Source: Mesorhizobium sp. J8 (lineage in GTDB: Bacteria > Pseudomonadota > Alphaproteobacteria > Rhizobiales > Rhizobiaceae). Taken from it: DNA of 64,000 nt. Every line of letters begins with the position of its first letter. Position 1 is the stretch's first letter. The position numbers were made by a program, and so were the translations under genes. Positions 55,906 to 64,000 of this stretch are shown here, piece by piece. A model generated the notes under the pieces. The model worked only from the letters and a program-made list of their open reading frames with translations. It searched no databases and was not told the DNA's origin. The stretch lies in assembly GCF_016591715.1 (NCBI RefSeq), contig NZ_AP024109.1, positions 496,001-560,000 on the forward strand. Direction: 5' to 3'.

Positions 55906-57053
55906 GCGGTGTTTCCTTGAAAGGCATGACCTGGAGCCATCCGCGCGGCTACGATCCGATGGTGGCGTGCTCGGCGATTTGGCGGGAAAAGACCGGCGTC
56001 TCGATCGAATGGGAAAAGCGCTCGCTGCAGGATTTCGAGTCCTTCCCGGTGGAAGAGCTCGCCCGCGCCTATGATCTGATCGTCATCGATCATCCGCATG
56101 TCGGCCAGATCACCGCCGAGAAGTGCCTGGCGCCGCTCGATGTCCCCGGCCGCGAGGCGGAGCGCGAGGCGCTGGCCAGGGGAAGCGTCGGCAAGTCCTA
56201 TCCGAGCTACACCTGGCAGGGGCGGCAATGGGCGTTCCCGATCGACGCCGCGACCCAGGTGCAGGCCTGGCGGCCGGATCTGATCGGCGCCGCGCCTTCT
56301 ATCTGGACCGAAGTGCTGGCGCTTGCCGAGCAGGGCCGGGTGCTCTTGCCGCTCAGGCCGCCGCATTCGCTGATGTGCTTCTACACTTTGGCCGCCGATC
56401 TCGGCCGGCCATGCGTCGTCGATGGTTCGGCCGACCTTGTTGACGCCGAGACCGGCGAAACCGCTTTCGAGATGCTGCGCGAGATCGCGGCGCTCGTCGA
56501 TCCCGCATGCCTGACGATGGATCCGATCGCGGTGGTCGAGAAGATGGCTGAATCCGGCTCGCGCATCGCCTGCGCGCCGCTGATCTATGGCTACGTTCCC
56601 TATGCGGTGGCGGGCTTCAGGCCGCATCGCCTCGCTTTTGCCGACATGCCGGTCGTTGGCGGCAACGGCCCGATGGGCTCGGCGCTTGGCGGCACCGGCA
56701 TTGCCGTCTCAGCCTTTTCCGCCGCGCGCGAGGCGGCGATCGACTTCGCCTACTGGGTCGCCAGCGGCGACGTGCAGCGCGGACCCTACGCCGCCGCCGG
56801 CGGCCAGCCTGGCCATGCCGCGGCCTGGGAGGATGATGCCGTCAACGTCGCGACCGGAGACTTCTATCGCGCCACGCGCGCGACGCTTGAAGGCGCCTGG
56901 GTCCGTCCGCGCCATGACGGCTACATGGCCTTCCAGCAGCGGGCCTCCGACCGCATCAACGAAGGCCTCGCCGGCAGGCAGGACGCCGCCCATGTCGTCG
57001 CCGATATCAATCGCCTGTTCCGGGAGAGTTTCGCGCCGGCCGCCGCCGGCTAG
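55902..57053 (+). CDS. Solute-binding-protein-like protein without signal peptide
   Basis: 383 residues from a GTG at 55902 overlapping the CoA transferase stop. The fold resembles extracellular solute-binding proteins (SBP_bac_1): AYDLIVIDHPHVGQITAEKC, QWAFPIDAATQVQAWRPDLI and MGSALGGTGIAVSAFSAARE are typical. The N-terminus (VSGVSLKGMTWSHPRGYDPM) has no hydrophobic segment, so it should stay in the cytoplasm. The first residues already look like the first strand of the fold, so the signal was not simply missed by start choice. A cytosolic sensor or scavenger role is inferred. Confidence 0.72.
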   Translation: MSGVSLKGMTWSHPRGYDPMVACSAIWREKTGVSIEWEKRSLQDFESFPVEELARAYDLIVIDHPHVGQITAEKCLAPLDVPGREAEREALARGSVGKSYPSYTWQGRQWAFPIDAATQVQAWRPDLIGAAPSIWTEVLALAEQGRVLLPLRPPHSLMCFYTLAADLGRPCVVDGSADLVDAETGETAFEMLREIAALVDPACLTMDPIAVVEKMAESGSRIACAPLIYGYVPYAVAGFRPHRLAFADMPVVGGNGPMGSALGGTGIAVSAFSAAREAAIDFAYWVASGDVQRGPYAAAGGQPGHAAAWEDDAVNVATGDFYRATRATLEGAWVRPRHDGYMAFQQRASDRINEGLAGRQDAAHVVADINRLFRESFAPAAAG

Positions 57054-57078
57054 TTCCACTGCACCAAGGGAGGAAAAA

Positions 57079-58263
57079 ATGACCAGCCTGATACGCGGCC
57101 TGCTCGCCGCAACCACCTTAGTCTCGATGCCCTTCGCCGCCCATGCCGCCGACGTGAAGTCGGTGATCGACGGCCTGCCTGCCGATCTCAAGGCGCAATA
57201 TGACGGCGCGCCGCAGAAGGTGCTGCCCTCGGCCTGGGACAATTTCACGCCGCCGGCGAAGCCCTGGAAGTGGTGCCATTCGGAGAGCTACCAGGGCAAT
57301 CCGTGGCGCGTCTCGGTCACCAAGGAGCTGAAGCGGCTGGTCGACGGGCTCATCGCCGACGGCACGGTGTCGAGCTTCGAGGTGTCGGATTCGAACAACG
57401 ACCCGAGCCAGCAGATCAACCAGATCCGCGCCTTCATCGACAAGAAATGCTCGATCATCACCTCGATCCCGGGCTCGGCGACAGCGCTCGACGACGCCGT
57501 GGACGCTGCGGCCAAGGCGGGCATTCCCTTCGTCACCGCGGCCGGCTCGGTCACCAGCCCCAACGCCATCAATGTCGATTCCAACTATGCCCGCTGGGGC
57601 TATGACATGATGACGGCGATCGGCAAGGCGAAGCCCGACGCCAGCGTGCTGGTGGTCGAAGGCATCGCAGGACATCCGATCGTGGTCCAGGAAAAGCAGG
57701 GCGCCGACAAGGCGCTGGCCGAGAACAAGGGCCTCAAAGTCGCGCGCACCGTCAACGGCAATTGGACGGCCAATGTCACCAAGACGGTGGTGCTGCAGGC
57801 GATCGCCACCAATCCGGCGCCGATCGATGCGGTGTGGACGACCGGCAGCGAAAGCCGTGTCGTCGCCGAGGCCTTCGCCGAAGCCGGCCGCCCGGCGCCG
57901 CTGATCACCGGCTCGATCACCGGCGATGCGCTGGGTTATTGGAAGGCCAACCCCGACAAATACCGCTTCGAGGGCCATGCCGTTCTGCCGGGTTGGACGG
58001 CGCAGACGCTGTTCCGCGTCGGCGAGCGCATGCTCGACGGCCAGAAGCCGAAGCTCAACACGCTGCTGATCCCGATTCCGCCGGTGCATGCCGCCGAGCT
58101 CGACAAATGGTACAAGGACTGCATGACGCCGGACGCCGTCTCGGTCTTCCCGGTGCCGCCGACGGACCCGATGCCCGAGGACGTGCTCGACGCCTATTTC
58201 AGCAATCCCGCGCCCACGAAGGGCTGGGACTACTCTAAGGTGCCGGACGCCTGCGCCAAGTGA
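57079..58263 (+). CDS. Sugar-type ABC transporter periplasmic binding protein
   Basis: 394 residues from the ATG at 57079 with AAGGGAGGA in front. Signal peptide about 1-24 ending AAHAAD. Mature protein of the periplasmic-binding-protein-4 type: KWCHSESYQGNPWRVSVTKE, ITSIPGSATALDDAVDAAAK and DAVWTTGSESRVVAEAFAEA. It pairs with the split ATPase and permeases downstream. Similar in size to the binding protein of the LacI operon, with an extra C-terminal region containing CMTPDAVSVFPVPPTDPMP. Ligand unknown. Confidence 0.9.
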   Translation: MTSLIRGLLAATTLVSMPFAAHAADVKSVIDGLPADLKAQYDGAPQKVLPSAWDNFTPPAKPWKWCHSESYQGNPWRVSVTKELKRLVDGLIADGTVSSFEVSDSNNDPSQQINQIRAFIDKKCSIITSIPGSATALDDAVDAAAKAGIPFVTAAGSVTSPNAINVDSNYARWGYDMMTAIGKAKPDASVLVVEGIAGHPIVVQEKQGADKALAENKGLKVARTVNGNWTANVTKTVVLQAIATNPAPIDAVWTTGSESRVVAEAFAEAGRPAPLITGSITGDALGYWKANPDKYRFEGHAVLPGWTAQTLFRVGERMLDGQKPKLNTLLIPIPPVHAAELDKWYKDCMTPDAVSVFPVPPTDPMPEDVLDAYFSNPAPTKGWDYSKVPDACAK

Positions 58264-58271
58264 TGTTTTGC

Positions 58272-58301
58272 GAAGCCGGTTCCCACTGAGGGGCCGGCTT
58301 C
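58272..58301 (+). terminator. Intercistronic hairpin after the binding-protein gene
   Basis: 8-bp stem GAAGCCGG / CCGGCTTC with an inner CCC/GGG helix, between the binding-protein stop and the first ATPase gene. No T tract. Same placement as the hairpins at 3809 and 44453, so likely to set binding-protein excess by mRNA stabilisation. Confidence 0.6.
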
Positions 58302-58319
58302 TCCATTCCGGGAAGAAAA

Positions 58320-59057
58320 ATGCTCGAAGTCCAAGGCGTCTCCAAACGCTATGGCGAAACCGTCGCGCTGGCCGATGCGTCGATCGCCTTCCGTCCCGGC
58401 ACGATCCATACGATCCTGGGCGAGAACGGCTCGGGCAAGAGCACGCTGGTGAAGCTGCTGTCCGGCATCGTGCTGCCGGATAACGGGGCGATCCTGCTCG
58501 ACGGCAAGGCGTTTTCCGGCACGCAGCCCGCTGCCTTCCAGGCAGCCGGCTTAGCCACCGTCTTCCAGGAAGTGCTGGTCGCGCCGGATCGTTCGGTGAC
58601 CGACAACATCCTTCTCGGCCTCGACGGCCTGTGGCGACGAGGCGTGCCGCGCGGCGAGCGCCGCGCCTGGGCGCAGGCCGCGCTCGGCCGCTTCGCGGTG
58701 ACGCCGATCGATCTCGACCGGCCATGCGGCGAGCTGCCGCTTGCCGCCCGCCAGCTTGTCGTGCTCGCCCGCGCGGTCGTCCGCAACCCGCGTGTCCTGA
58801 TCCTCGACGAGGTGACGGCGGCGCTCGATTTCGCCGACCGCGAGTCGGTCTTCGCGCTGATGCGCGCAATGGCCGGCGCCGGCACGCTGATCCTGTTCAT
58901 CACCCACCGCATGGACGAGGTGATGGCTTTGTCCGACCGTATATCCATCCTGCGCGCCGGCCGCGTGGTGAAGACCGAGGAACGCGGTGCCTCCACACCG
59001 GCCGAGCTTCTGGCGGCGATGGCGCCGCAAACCGCAGCAGAGCTGGCACATGGCTGA
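58320..59057 (+). CDS. ABC ATPase, first half of a split sugar-type ATPase
   Basis: 245 residues equal to the N-terminal ABC domain of RbsA-like proteins. Walker A GENGSGKSTLVKLLSG at about residues 35-50; the signature position reads LPLAARQLVVLARAVV, a degenerate form normal for domain 1; Walker B is RVLILDEVTAAL with a following ITHRMDEV switch His. The stop overlaps the next gene by 8 bases. The two proteins together replace the usual single chain of about 500 residues. Confidence 0.88.
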   Translation: MLEVQGVSKRYGETVALADASIAFRPGTIHTILGENGSGKSTLVKLLSGIVLPDNGAILLDGKAFSGTQPAAFQAAGLATVFQEVLVAPDRSVTDNILLGLDGLWRRGVPRGERRAWAQAALGRFAVTPIDLDRPCGELPLAARQLVVLARAVVRNPRVLILDEVTAALDFADRESVFALMRAMAGAGTLILFITHRMDEVMALSDRISILRAGRVVKTEERGASTPAELLAAMAPQTAAELAHG

Positions 59058-59787
59058 GACGAAGGCTCTTCATGTGCGCGGGCTTGTCATCGCGCCTGGC
59101 GTCGATCCGATCAGCCAGACCATCGCGCCGGGCGAGATCGTCGGTCTTGCCGGCCTCGACGGCCACGGCCAGGAACGTTTTTTGCGCGCGCTTGCCGGGC
59201 TCGATCGGCCGGTCGCCGGCGAGATCGCCGTCGACGGCCAATCAGGATCGATCACCAGCTTCCGCAAGGCTGTCGCCGGGGGCATCGCCTATCTGCCGCG
59301 CGACCGGCGCTCGACCGGCATTTTCCCGACCCAGTCGGTGCTCGACAATTTCGCCATCTCCACCGTGTCGAACGACCGTCGCTTCGGCCTTCTCTCCTTC
59401 GCGGCACGGCGCCTGCGCTACGAGGCTTACAGGCAAAGGCTCAGCATCGTCGCCCCACGTCCCGACGCTGCGATCACCACGCTGTCCGGCGGCAACCAGC
59501 AGAAGGTGCTGCTCGCCCGCGCCCTTGCGCTGGAGCCGAACTTCCTTCTGCTCAACGATCCGACGCGCGGCGTCGATGTGGCGACCCGGCACGTGCTCTA
59601 CGACGTCTTCCGCGGCCTTGCCGTCGAGGGCATGGCGCTGGTGATCCTGTCCAGCGAGATCGAGGAGATATTGCTTCTTTGTCACCGCGTGCTGGTGTTT
59701 CGCGAGCAGCGCGTGTCGGCCGAGTTCTCGGGCGCGGAAATGACCACCGACGCGGTGATCGCCGCCATGTTCGGACGTGCCGCATGA
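59050..59787 (+). CDS. ABC ATPase, second half of a split sugar-type ATPase
   Basis: 245 residues equal to the C-terminal ABC domain of RbsA-like proteins. The P-loop is degenerate (GLDGHGQERFLRAL, lacking Lys), the signature is canonical (LSGGNQQKVLLARAL) and FLLLNDPTRGVDV is the Walker B region. This is complementary to the first half: intact P-loop there, intact signature here. The ATG at 59050 is translationally coupled to the first half. A functional heterodimer is expected. Confidence 0.88.
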   Translation: MAETKALHVRGLVIAPGVDPISQTIAPGEIVGLAGLDGHGQERFLRALAGLDRPVAGEIAVDGQSGSITSFRKAVAGGIAYLPRDRRSTGIFPTQSVLDNFAISTVSNDRRFGLLSFAARRLRYEAYRQRLSIVAPRPDAAITTLSGGNQQKVLLARALALEPNFLLLNDPTRGVDVATRHVLYDVFRGLAVEGMALVILSSEIEEILLLCHRVLVFREQRVSAEFSGAEMTTDAVIAAMFGRAA

Positions 59788-60725
59788 GCCCGGTCCTCCG
59801 CAAGCTGCGTGGTGTCGGCTTTGCCGTGGTGATGCTCGTCGTGCTGCTTGTGCTCAACGTCGCGCTCAATCCGGCGCGCTTCCAGCCATCGTCCTGGGGC
59901 ACGTTGCTGGGGCTCGCCGCACCCCTGATCGGCGCGGCCGTCGCCTCGGCACCCGTCATCCTGGCGGGACGCGGCGGCATCGATATCTCGGTCGGTCCGC
60001 TTATGGGCTTCGTCAACGCCCTGGTCATCCAGCTTCTGTTTCTCAACCTCGGCATCTCGTCGCCGCTGGTCATCGTTCCGGCCGCGCTGCTGGTCGGCGC
60101 CGCGGTAGGCATGGCGAACGGCGTGCTTGCCACCATCGTGCGCATCCAGCCGATCGTGGCGACGCTCGGCACCTATCTGATCCTCACCGGCATCACGCTC
60201 ACCATCCTGCCGGCGCCGATCGGTCCGGCGCCGGACTGGCTGAAGGCCATGGCCGGGCCGCTCTCGATCGTGCCGCTGGCGCTCATCGGCCTGTGCTGGT
60301 TCTTGGTGCGCCGCACCCCCTATTACGACCTGCTGATGGCCGTCGGCAGTGACGACCGCGCCGCCTACACGGCCGGCGTGCCGGTGACCAGGGTGCGGCT
60401 CATCGCCTATGTGCTCACCGGGATCTTCGCCGCCGCCGCCGGGCTGATGCTCACCTCGCTGATCGGCTCGGCCGACCCCAATATCGGCCCGACCTACACG
60501 CTGATTGCGATTGCCGCAGTGGCCCTCGGCGGCGTCAGCCTCGCCGGCGGGCGCGGCGGGCCTGGCGGTGCAGCGATCGGCGCCATCGACATCTTCCTGC
60601 TGCAGAGCCTGCTCACCACCTTCAACGTTTCAACCTATGTGCTGCAGATCGCCTATGGCCTGATCCTCGTTATCGCCGTGGTGCTGACGGCAGTGCAGGA
60701 ACGGCTGTCGAAGCGGAAAGGCTGA
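59784..60725 (+). CDS. Sugar-type ABC transporter permease
   Basis: 313 residues from the ATG at 59784, coupled to the ATPase stop as ATGA. BPD_transp_2 permease: ILAGRGGIDISVGPLMGFVN near the N-terminus and IAAVALGGVSLAGGRGGPGG near the C-terminus, with about eight membrane segments. Forms the channel with the permease at 60730. Confidence 0.92.
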   Translation: MSPVLRKLRGVGFAVVMLVVLLVLNVALNPARFQPSSWGTLLGLAAPLIGAAVASAPVILAGRGGIDISVGPLMGFVNALVIQLLFLNLGISSPLVIVPAALLVGAAVGMANGVLATIVRIQPIVATLGTYLILTGITLTILPAPIGPAPDWLKAMAGPLSIVPLALIGLCWFLVRRTPYYDLLMAVGSDDRAAYTAGVPVTRVRLIAYVLTGIFAAAAGLMLTSLIGSADPNIGPTYTLIAIAAVALGGVSLAGGRGGPGGAAIGAIDIFLLQSLLTTFNVSTYVLQIAYGLILVIAVVLTAVQERLSKRKG

Positions 60726-60729
60726 CCGG

Positions 60730-61695
60730 ATGACAAGCAACTGGTTCCAGTCCACCAACGCCCGCATCGCCGGCGCCTTCCTGATGGCGCTGCTGTTGCA
60801 GATCGTCGGCACGCTGCTCATTCCCGGCTATTCGGCGCCCTTCGCCATCCGCGCGCTTCTGGTCATCGCCTCGCTGCTGGCGGTGGCTTCGATCGGCCAG
60901 ACGCTGGTCGTCATCCTCGGCGGCATCGATCTTTCCATTCCCTTCGTCATCGGCTTCGCCAATGTCGTGGCGGCGCAGCTTTATGGCCAGGGTTGGAACT
61001 TCGCGCTGGTCTGCGGCCTCGTCGGCGTCCTTGCCGTCGCGATCGGCGCGCTCAACGGGCTGATCTCGCGCGGGCTGAACATCCATCCGCTGATCGTCAC
61101 GCTCGGCATCGGCATGGTCGTCCAGGGCGCCGTGCTGTTGTGGACCGGGGGCTTCCCCTCCGGCTCGGCGCCGCAAGCCGTGTCCAGCTTCGTCTCGATC
61201 GGCGGCTCGGTCGGCCCCTTGCCCGTGCCCTTGCTGGTGCCATGCCTCGTGGCACTGACGACGCTGATCGTGCTGGTGCTGGCCCGCACGCCCTATGGGC
61301 GTCGCCTCTATGCGGTCGGCAGCAACCCGGAGGCGGCACCGCTGGCGCTGATCGATCCGCTACGCATGTGGATCGTCACCTATGCGGCGAGCGCCTTCTT
61401 CGCGGCGGTTGCCGGCGTGCTTTTGCTTGGCTTCACCGGCTCGGCCTATGGCGATGTCGGCCAGCCCTATCTCTTCCAGACGATCGCCGCCGTCGTGGTG
61501 GGCGGCGCGGCGCTGGTCGGGGGGCGCGGCAGCTATCTCGGCACCATCGCCGGCGTCCTGGTGCTCACCGAAATCAACACGCTGCTGATCGGCCTCGGCT
61601 TCCGCCCGTCGACGGTGCAGGCCGCGCTCGGCGTGGTCATCCTGCTCCTGGTTTCGCTCTACGGCCGCGAGCGCCACGTCCGTACGACGATCTGA
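60730..61695 (+). CDS. Sugar-type ABC transporter permease
   Basis: 321 residues, starting five bases after the preceding stop. RbsC-like: ASIGQTLVVILGGIDLSIPF and AAVVVGGAALVGGRGSYLGT. Last gene of the plus-strand operon that begins at 54190; it converges with the amidohydrolase gene with 9 bases between stops and no visible terminator. Confidence 0.92.
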   Translation: MTSNWFQSTNARIAGAFLMALLLQIVGTLLIPGYSAPFAIRALLVIASLLAVASIGQTLVVILGGIDLSIPFVIGFANVVAAQLYGQGWNFALVCGLVGVLAVAIGALNGLISRGLNIHPLIVTLGIGMVVQGAVLLWTGGFPSGSAPQAVSSFVSIGGSVGPLPVPLLVPCLVALTTLIVLVLARTPYGRRLYAVGSNPEAAPLALIDPLRMWIVTYAASAFFAAVAGVLLLGFTGSAYGDVGQPYLFQTIAAVVVGGAALVGGRGSYLGTIAGVLVLTEINTLLIGLGFRPSTVQAALGVVILLLVSLYGRERHVRTTI

Positions 61696-61704
61696 CTCAA
61701 GCGA

Positions 61705-62544
61705 TTAGCCAAGTCGCCACAGCCTGCGCGCATTGCCCGAAAGGAGCCGCGTCCGCTCCGAGTCGCTCGTGCCAGCCAGCAGCGCGTGCGTTGCTGCGAT
61801 CCAGGTCGTCAGTCCGCCGCCCAACGTGCAGACCGGCCAATCGCTGCCCCAGATCACGCGGTCCCAGCCGAAGCTGCCGATCGTGTGCTCGACATAGGGC
61901 CGCAGCGTGTCGACCGTCCAGGTCGCCGGGTCTGCATAGGCGACAACGCCGGAAATCTTGCCGACGACATTCGGCCGTTTGGCGATGGCCTCCATATGCT
62001 CGCGCCACGGATGCTCGGCATTGCCCTTGATGTCGGGCACGCCGCAATGGTCGAGGACGAACTGTACATCGGGCGCGAGGTCGGCAAGCGCCATCGCCTT
62101 CGGGATCTGATGCGGCAGCACCACCAGGTCGAAGGTCAGGCCGGTGCCGGCCAGCCGCTTGATGTTCTGACGAAACAGCGCCCCTTCCGAGACATCGTCG
62201 GGCACGACATGCAGCACGCGGCGGAAACCCTTGACGAACGGGTCTGCCTTGACCGTTTCCAGATAGGCCTCGAAGCCGGCCTGTTCCGGCCGGCAGGCGG
62301 CGATCGCTCCGCGGAGCAGGCTCCCGGCTCGGCCGGCAACCGACTTCACGTAAGCGGTCTCGGCGGCGATATCGGCCGGGTCGACGTCCACCTCCATATG
62401 CAGGACGCCTTCGATGCCTGAGCGCCGCGCGTCGGCGGCGTATTCCTCATAGGGGAAATCGCGGTTCAGCGCCGGCGCGCCGGCCAGCCACGGATAGCGA
62501 AGCGTGCTCTGGTCGACGAGATGCAGATGTGTGTCGATGATCAT
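61705..62544 (-). CDS. Amidohydrolase family protein (L-fuconolactonase/PDC hydrolase-like)
   Basis: 279 residues, TIM-barrel amidohydrolase 2 family. Metal-site markers: N-terminal IDTHLHLVDQ, FVLDHCGVPDIKGN and WGSDWPVCTLGGG. The arrangement matches COG3618 enzymes that hydrolyse lactones (L-fuconolactonase, 2-pyrone-4,6-dicarboxylate lactonase). It probably opens a lactone produced from the substrate of the neighbouring importer. It lies downstream of the IclR gene in the same direction, 63 bases away, with an AT-rich candidate operator in between. Confidence 0.85.
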   Translation of the reverse strand: MIIDTHLHLVDQSTLRYPWLAGAPALNRDFPYEEYAADARRSGIEGVLHMEVDVDPADIAAETAYVKSVAGRAGSLLRGAIAACRPEQAGFEAYLETVKADPFVKGFRRVLHVVPDDVSEGALFRQNIKRLAGTGLTFDLVVLPHQIPKAMALADLAPDVQFVLDHCGVPDIKGNAEHPWREHMEAIAKRPNVVGKISGVVAYADPATWTVDTLRPYVEHTIGSFGWDRVIWGSDWPVCTLGGGLTTWIAATHALLAGTSDSERTRLLSGNARRLWRLG

Positions 62545-62585
62545 GCGGCGTATCCTCCCTGGGTTCGGCAGCTATCTCGCCGAGA

Positions 62586-62607
62586 AATCCATTATTCAAA
62601 TAAGAAA
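62586..62607. promoter_or_regulatory. Candidate IclR site between iclR-like gene and amidohydrolase gene
   Basis: AAATCCATTATTCAAATAAG contains the small palindrome TTATTCAAATAA and shares TATTCA-AA with the sites near 54072 and 63476. It lies before the amidohydrolase start. Low certainty. Confidence 0.4.
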
Positions 62608-63396
62608 TTACGACGATTGCGGCACATCGGATCCGGCGAGCTGCGACAGCCTGGCGGCGGCTCCTTGCAGATGCCGGATCGTCAGCGTGATGTCCGGTGC
62701 CTTTGGGGCGTTGACCAGCGTGATATAGGGGATGGTCAGCGCTGCGATGGCCCTGCCGTCCGGCCCGAGCACCGGCGTCGAAAGATTGTAGACGCCGGCG
62801 GTCTGCAGCGACGCCATCATCTCGTAGCCACGGTCGCGCACCTGGTCGAGGCGGGCGAAGAACTCCGGCGTCAAATTGAACTGTTCGGTGCTCTGCAGGT
62901 GCTCGGCGATCATCATCTTGCGCTCTTCCGGGGAGCGGAAGGCGAGCAGCACATGGCCGGAGCCGGTGTCGAACAGGCTGATATGCGAGCCGACACGGAT
63001 GGAGATGCCCCAGTAGCGCGGCGCTTCCTGCTGGGCGATGACCACGGCGGCGCCGCGATCGAACACGACCAATTGATTGGCTTGCCATGAGGTCTCGGCG
63101 AGCTCGCGCATGATCGGCGTCGCGTAGGACACCAGCCGCCGCACCGGCGCATGCAATTGCGCCAGCCCGAATAGCTTGAGCGTCAGCGAATAGCGGTCGC
63201 CGTCGATCTTGGTGACATAGCCGCGCCGCACCAGGCGGTCGAGCATGCGGTAGAATTCGTTCGGGCTGCGGTCGAGCCGCTTGGCGATCTCCGCCTGCGT
63301 CAGCCCGCCATCCACGCTGGACAGCAATTCGAGAATGTCCAGCCCCTTGTCCAGCGCCGGCGCGCGGTAGCGGTCCCCGTCTTCTTCCTCTGCCAC
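62608..63396 (-). CDS. IclR family transcriptional regulator
   Basis: 262 residues. N-terminal winged helix ALDKGLDILELLSSVDGGLT then QAEIAKRLDRSPNEFYRMLD; the C-terminal GAF-like effector domain includes FDTGSGHVLLAFRSPEERKM and LSTPVLGPDGRAIAALTIPY. It probably controls the operon at 54190-61695, the amidohydrolase and the divergent binding-protein gene through the AT-rich dyads seen near 54072, 62586 and 63476. The effector is unknown. The start at 63396 is preferred over upstream codons in the longer open frame. Confidence 0.9.
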   Translation of the reverse strand: MAEEEDGDRYRAPALDKGLDILELLSSVDGGLTQAEIAKRLDRSPNEFYRMLDRLVRRGYVTKIDGDRYSLTLKLFGLAQLHAPVRRLVSYATPIMRELAETSWQANQLVVFDRGAAVVIAQQEAPRYWGISIRVGSHISLFDTGSGHVLLAFRSPEERKMMIAEHLQSTEQFNLTPEFFARLDQVRDRGYEMMASLQTAGVYNLSTPVLGPDGRAIAALTIPYITLVNAPKAPDITLTIRHLQGAAARLSQLAGSDVPQSS

Positions 63397-63561
63397 CTGC
63401 CCCTCCAGTGAATTTCGATCTGCATATATGCATGAACTTCATTCGGCTGGAAGCATAATCGCCTTGACCCGGGAATGAAAATACTATTTGCATATGAATG
63501 AAGCTTAAGCGATCGGTCGCGCACCCGGCGGATCGTCGCCGCGAGCCCATGGGAGGAGAAC
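63397..63561. promoter_or_regulatory. Divergent promoter region with candidate IclR operator
   Basis: 165 bases between iclR-like gene and the next binding-protein gene. TGAAAATACTATTTGCA at about 63476-63492 resembles TGAAAATATTATTCACA at 54074. A second AT-rich dyad, TGCATATATGCA at 63421-63432, is a perfect palindrome and lies close to the regulator's own start. Confidence 0.5.
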
Positions 63562-64000
63562 ATGACGAGACTGGTTCTAGGCATTTCCGCCGGCCTGGCT
63601 GGCCTGCTGCTCGGCGGCACGGCTTTTTCGGCCGATCTGCCCGGCAAATTTCCGGGCGTGACGATCGACGTGAAGCTGATCGGCGGCCAGCAATATGAAA
63701 AGCTCTACGAGCGCATCCCCGAATGGGAGAAGGCGACCGGCGCCAAGGTCAACATCCTGACCAAGAAGAACGGCTTCGACATCGACAAGGAACTGAAGTC
63801 CGACATCGCCTCGGGCAGCACCAACTGGTGCGTCGGCTGGAACCATTCGTCCTTCGCCCCGCAATATACGAGCCTTTACACCGACCTCGGCAAGCTCTTG
63901 CCGAAGGAAGAGATCGACGCCTTCGTGCCCTCGACGATCAAGGCCGCGACCATCGACGGCAAGCTCGAGATGCTGCCGCGCGCGCAGTTCGACGTCTCGG
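63562..64000 (+). CDS. ABC transporter extracellular solute-binding protein (3' end outside window)
   Basis: The first 146 codons are visible. GGGAGGAG precedes the ATG at 63562. Signal peptide about residues 1-23 (MTRLVLGISAGLAGLLLGGT, then AFSA). The mature start DLPGKFPGVTIDVKLIGGQQ, then YERIPEWEKATGAKVNIL is the SBP_bac_1 family opening, as in carbohydrate importers. It lies divergent to the IclR gene and is probably the first gene of another importer operon beyond the window. Confidence 0.85.
   Translation, partial: MTRLVLGISAGLAGLLLGGTAFSADLPGKFPGVTIDVKLIGGQQYEKLYERIPEWEKATGAKVNILTKKNGFDIDKELKSDIASGSTNWCVGWNHSSFAPQYTSLYTDLGKLLPKEEIDAFVPSTIKAATIDGKLEMLPRAQFDVS

Overview
The window looks like chromosome of a high-GC alphaproteobacterium of the Hyphomicrobiales, most like Mesorhizobium. 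Support comes from the rpsA-cmk-aroA-FYDLN-acid-protein-tRNA-Ala block, the complex I NDUFA9-like gene, the DUF6496 protein, and the density of ABC importers with dedicated LacI, IclR and TetR regulators. This assignment is recognition from the sequence, not a database result.

Layout. (1) 1-9732: an NDUFA9-like gene cut by the window edge, then a divergent arginine-type locus. On the minus strand lies a polar amino-acid ABC importer (ATPase, binding protein, two permeases) with an Ldh-family dehydrogenase. On the plus strand lie a DDAH/arginine-deiminase-fold hydrolase, a TetR/BetI-like regulator and an AruI-like ThDP decarboxylase, followed by an SDR. (2) 9813-14905: housekeeping genes rpsA, cmk, aroA, an acidic FYDLN protein and tRNA-Ala(GGC). 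A DUF6881 reading frame is inserted between aroA and cmk and reads in frame into cmk. (3) 14888-37861: a genomic island of about 23 kb in the 3' end of tRNA-Ala, bounded by perfect 20-bp direct repeats. It carries a tyrosine integrase, an AlpA-like protein, an HNH-like protein, a small HEPN-like protein, a CoiA-like/unknown/UDG-like operon, a RarA-C-terminal-like protein paired with a second tyrosine recombinase, a dGTPase-like HD protein facing a SLATT + GTP cyclohydrolase II-like pair, a complete type I restriction-modification operon with a metallopeptidase, GIY-YIG genes (one broken), a regulator and decaying small genes. It has no conjugation genes and reads as a defence island. A 16-bp motif occurs four times in the island and was not seen outside it. 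(4) 37989-39002: DUF6496 and PEBP-like genes. (5) 39501-52172: a LacI-controlled catabolic operon: a sugar-type ABC importer, a histidinol-dehydrogenase-like enzyme, the LacI regulator, an MBL-fold lactonase, a hydroxyacyl-CoA-dehydrogenase-like enzyme, an SDR, a PdxA-family enzyme and a DUF1537 kinase. The last two are the signature of four-carbon acid-sugar degradation to DHAP. (6) 52153-64000: a lipoprotein, a beta-propeller lactonase, then an IclR-associated locus with MaoC and CaiB/BaiF enzymes, a binding-protein-like protein without signal peptide, a second sugar-type importer whose usually double ATPase is split into two genes, an amidohydrolase, the IclR regulator and the start of another binding protein.

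The best candidate for an undescribed system is the island segment 23603-26102: a small SLATT (DUF4231-like) membrane protein overlapping a GTP cyclohydrolase II homologue with an intact active site, converging on a dGTPase-like gene. I read it as a nucleotide-centred conflict system, by inference. The RarA-C-like/recombinase pair, the CoiA/UDG-like operon and the dispersed motif are further candidates.
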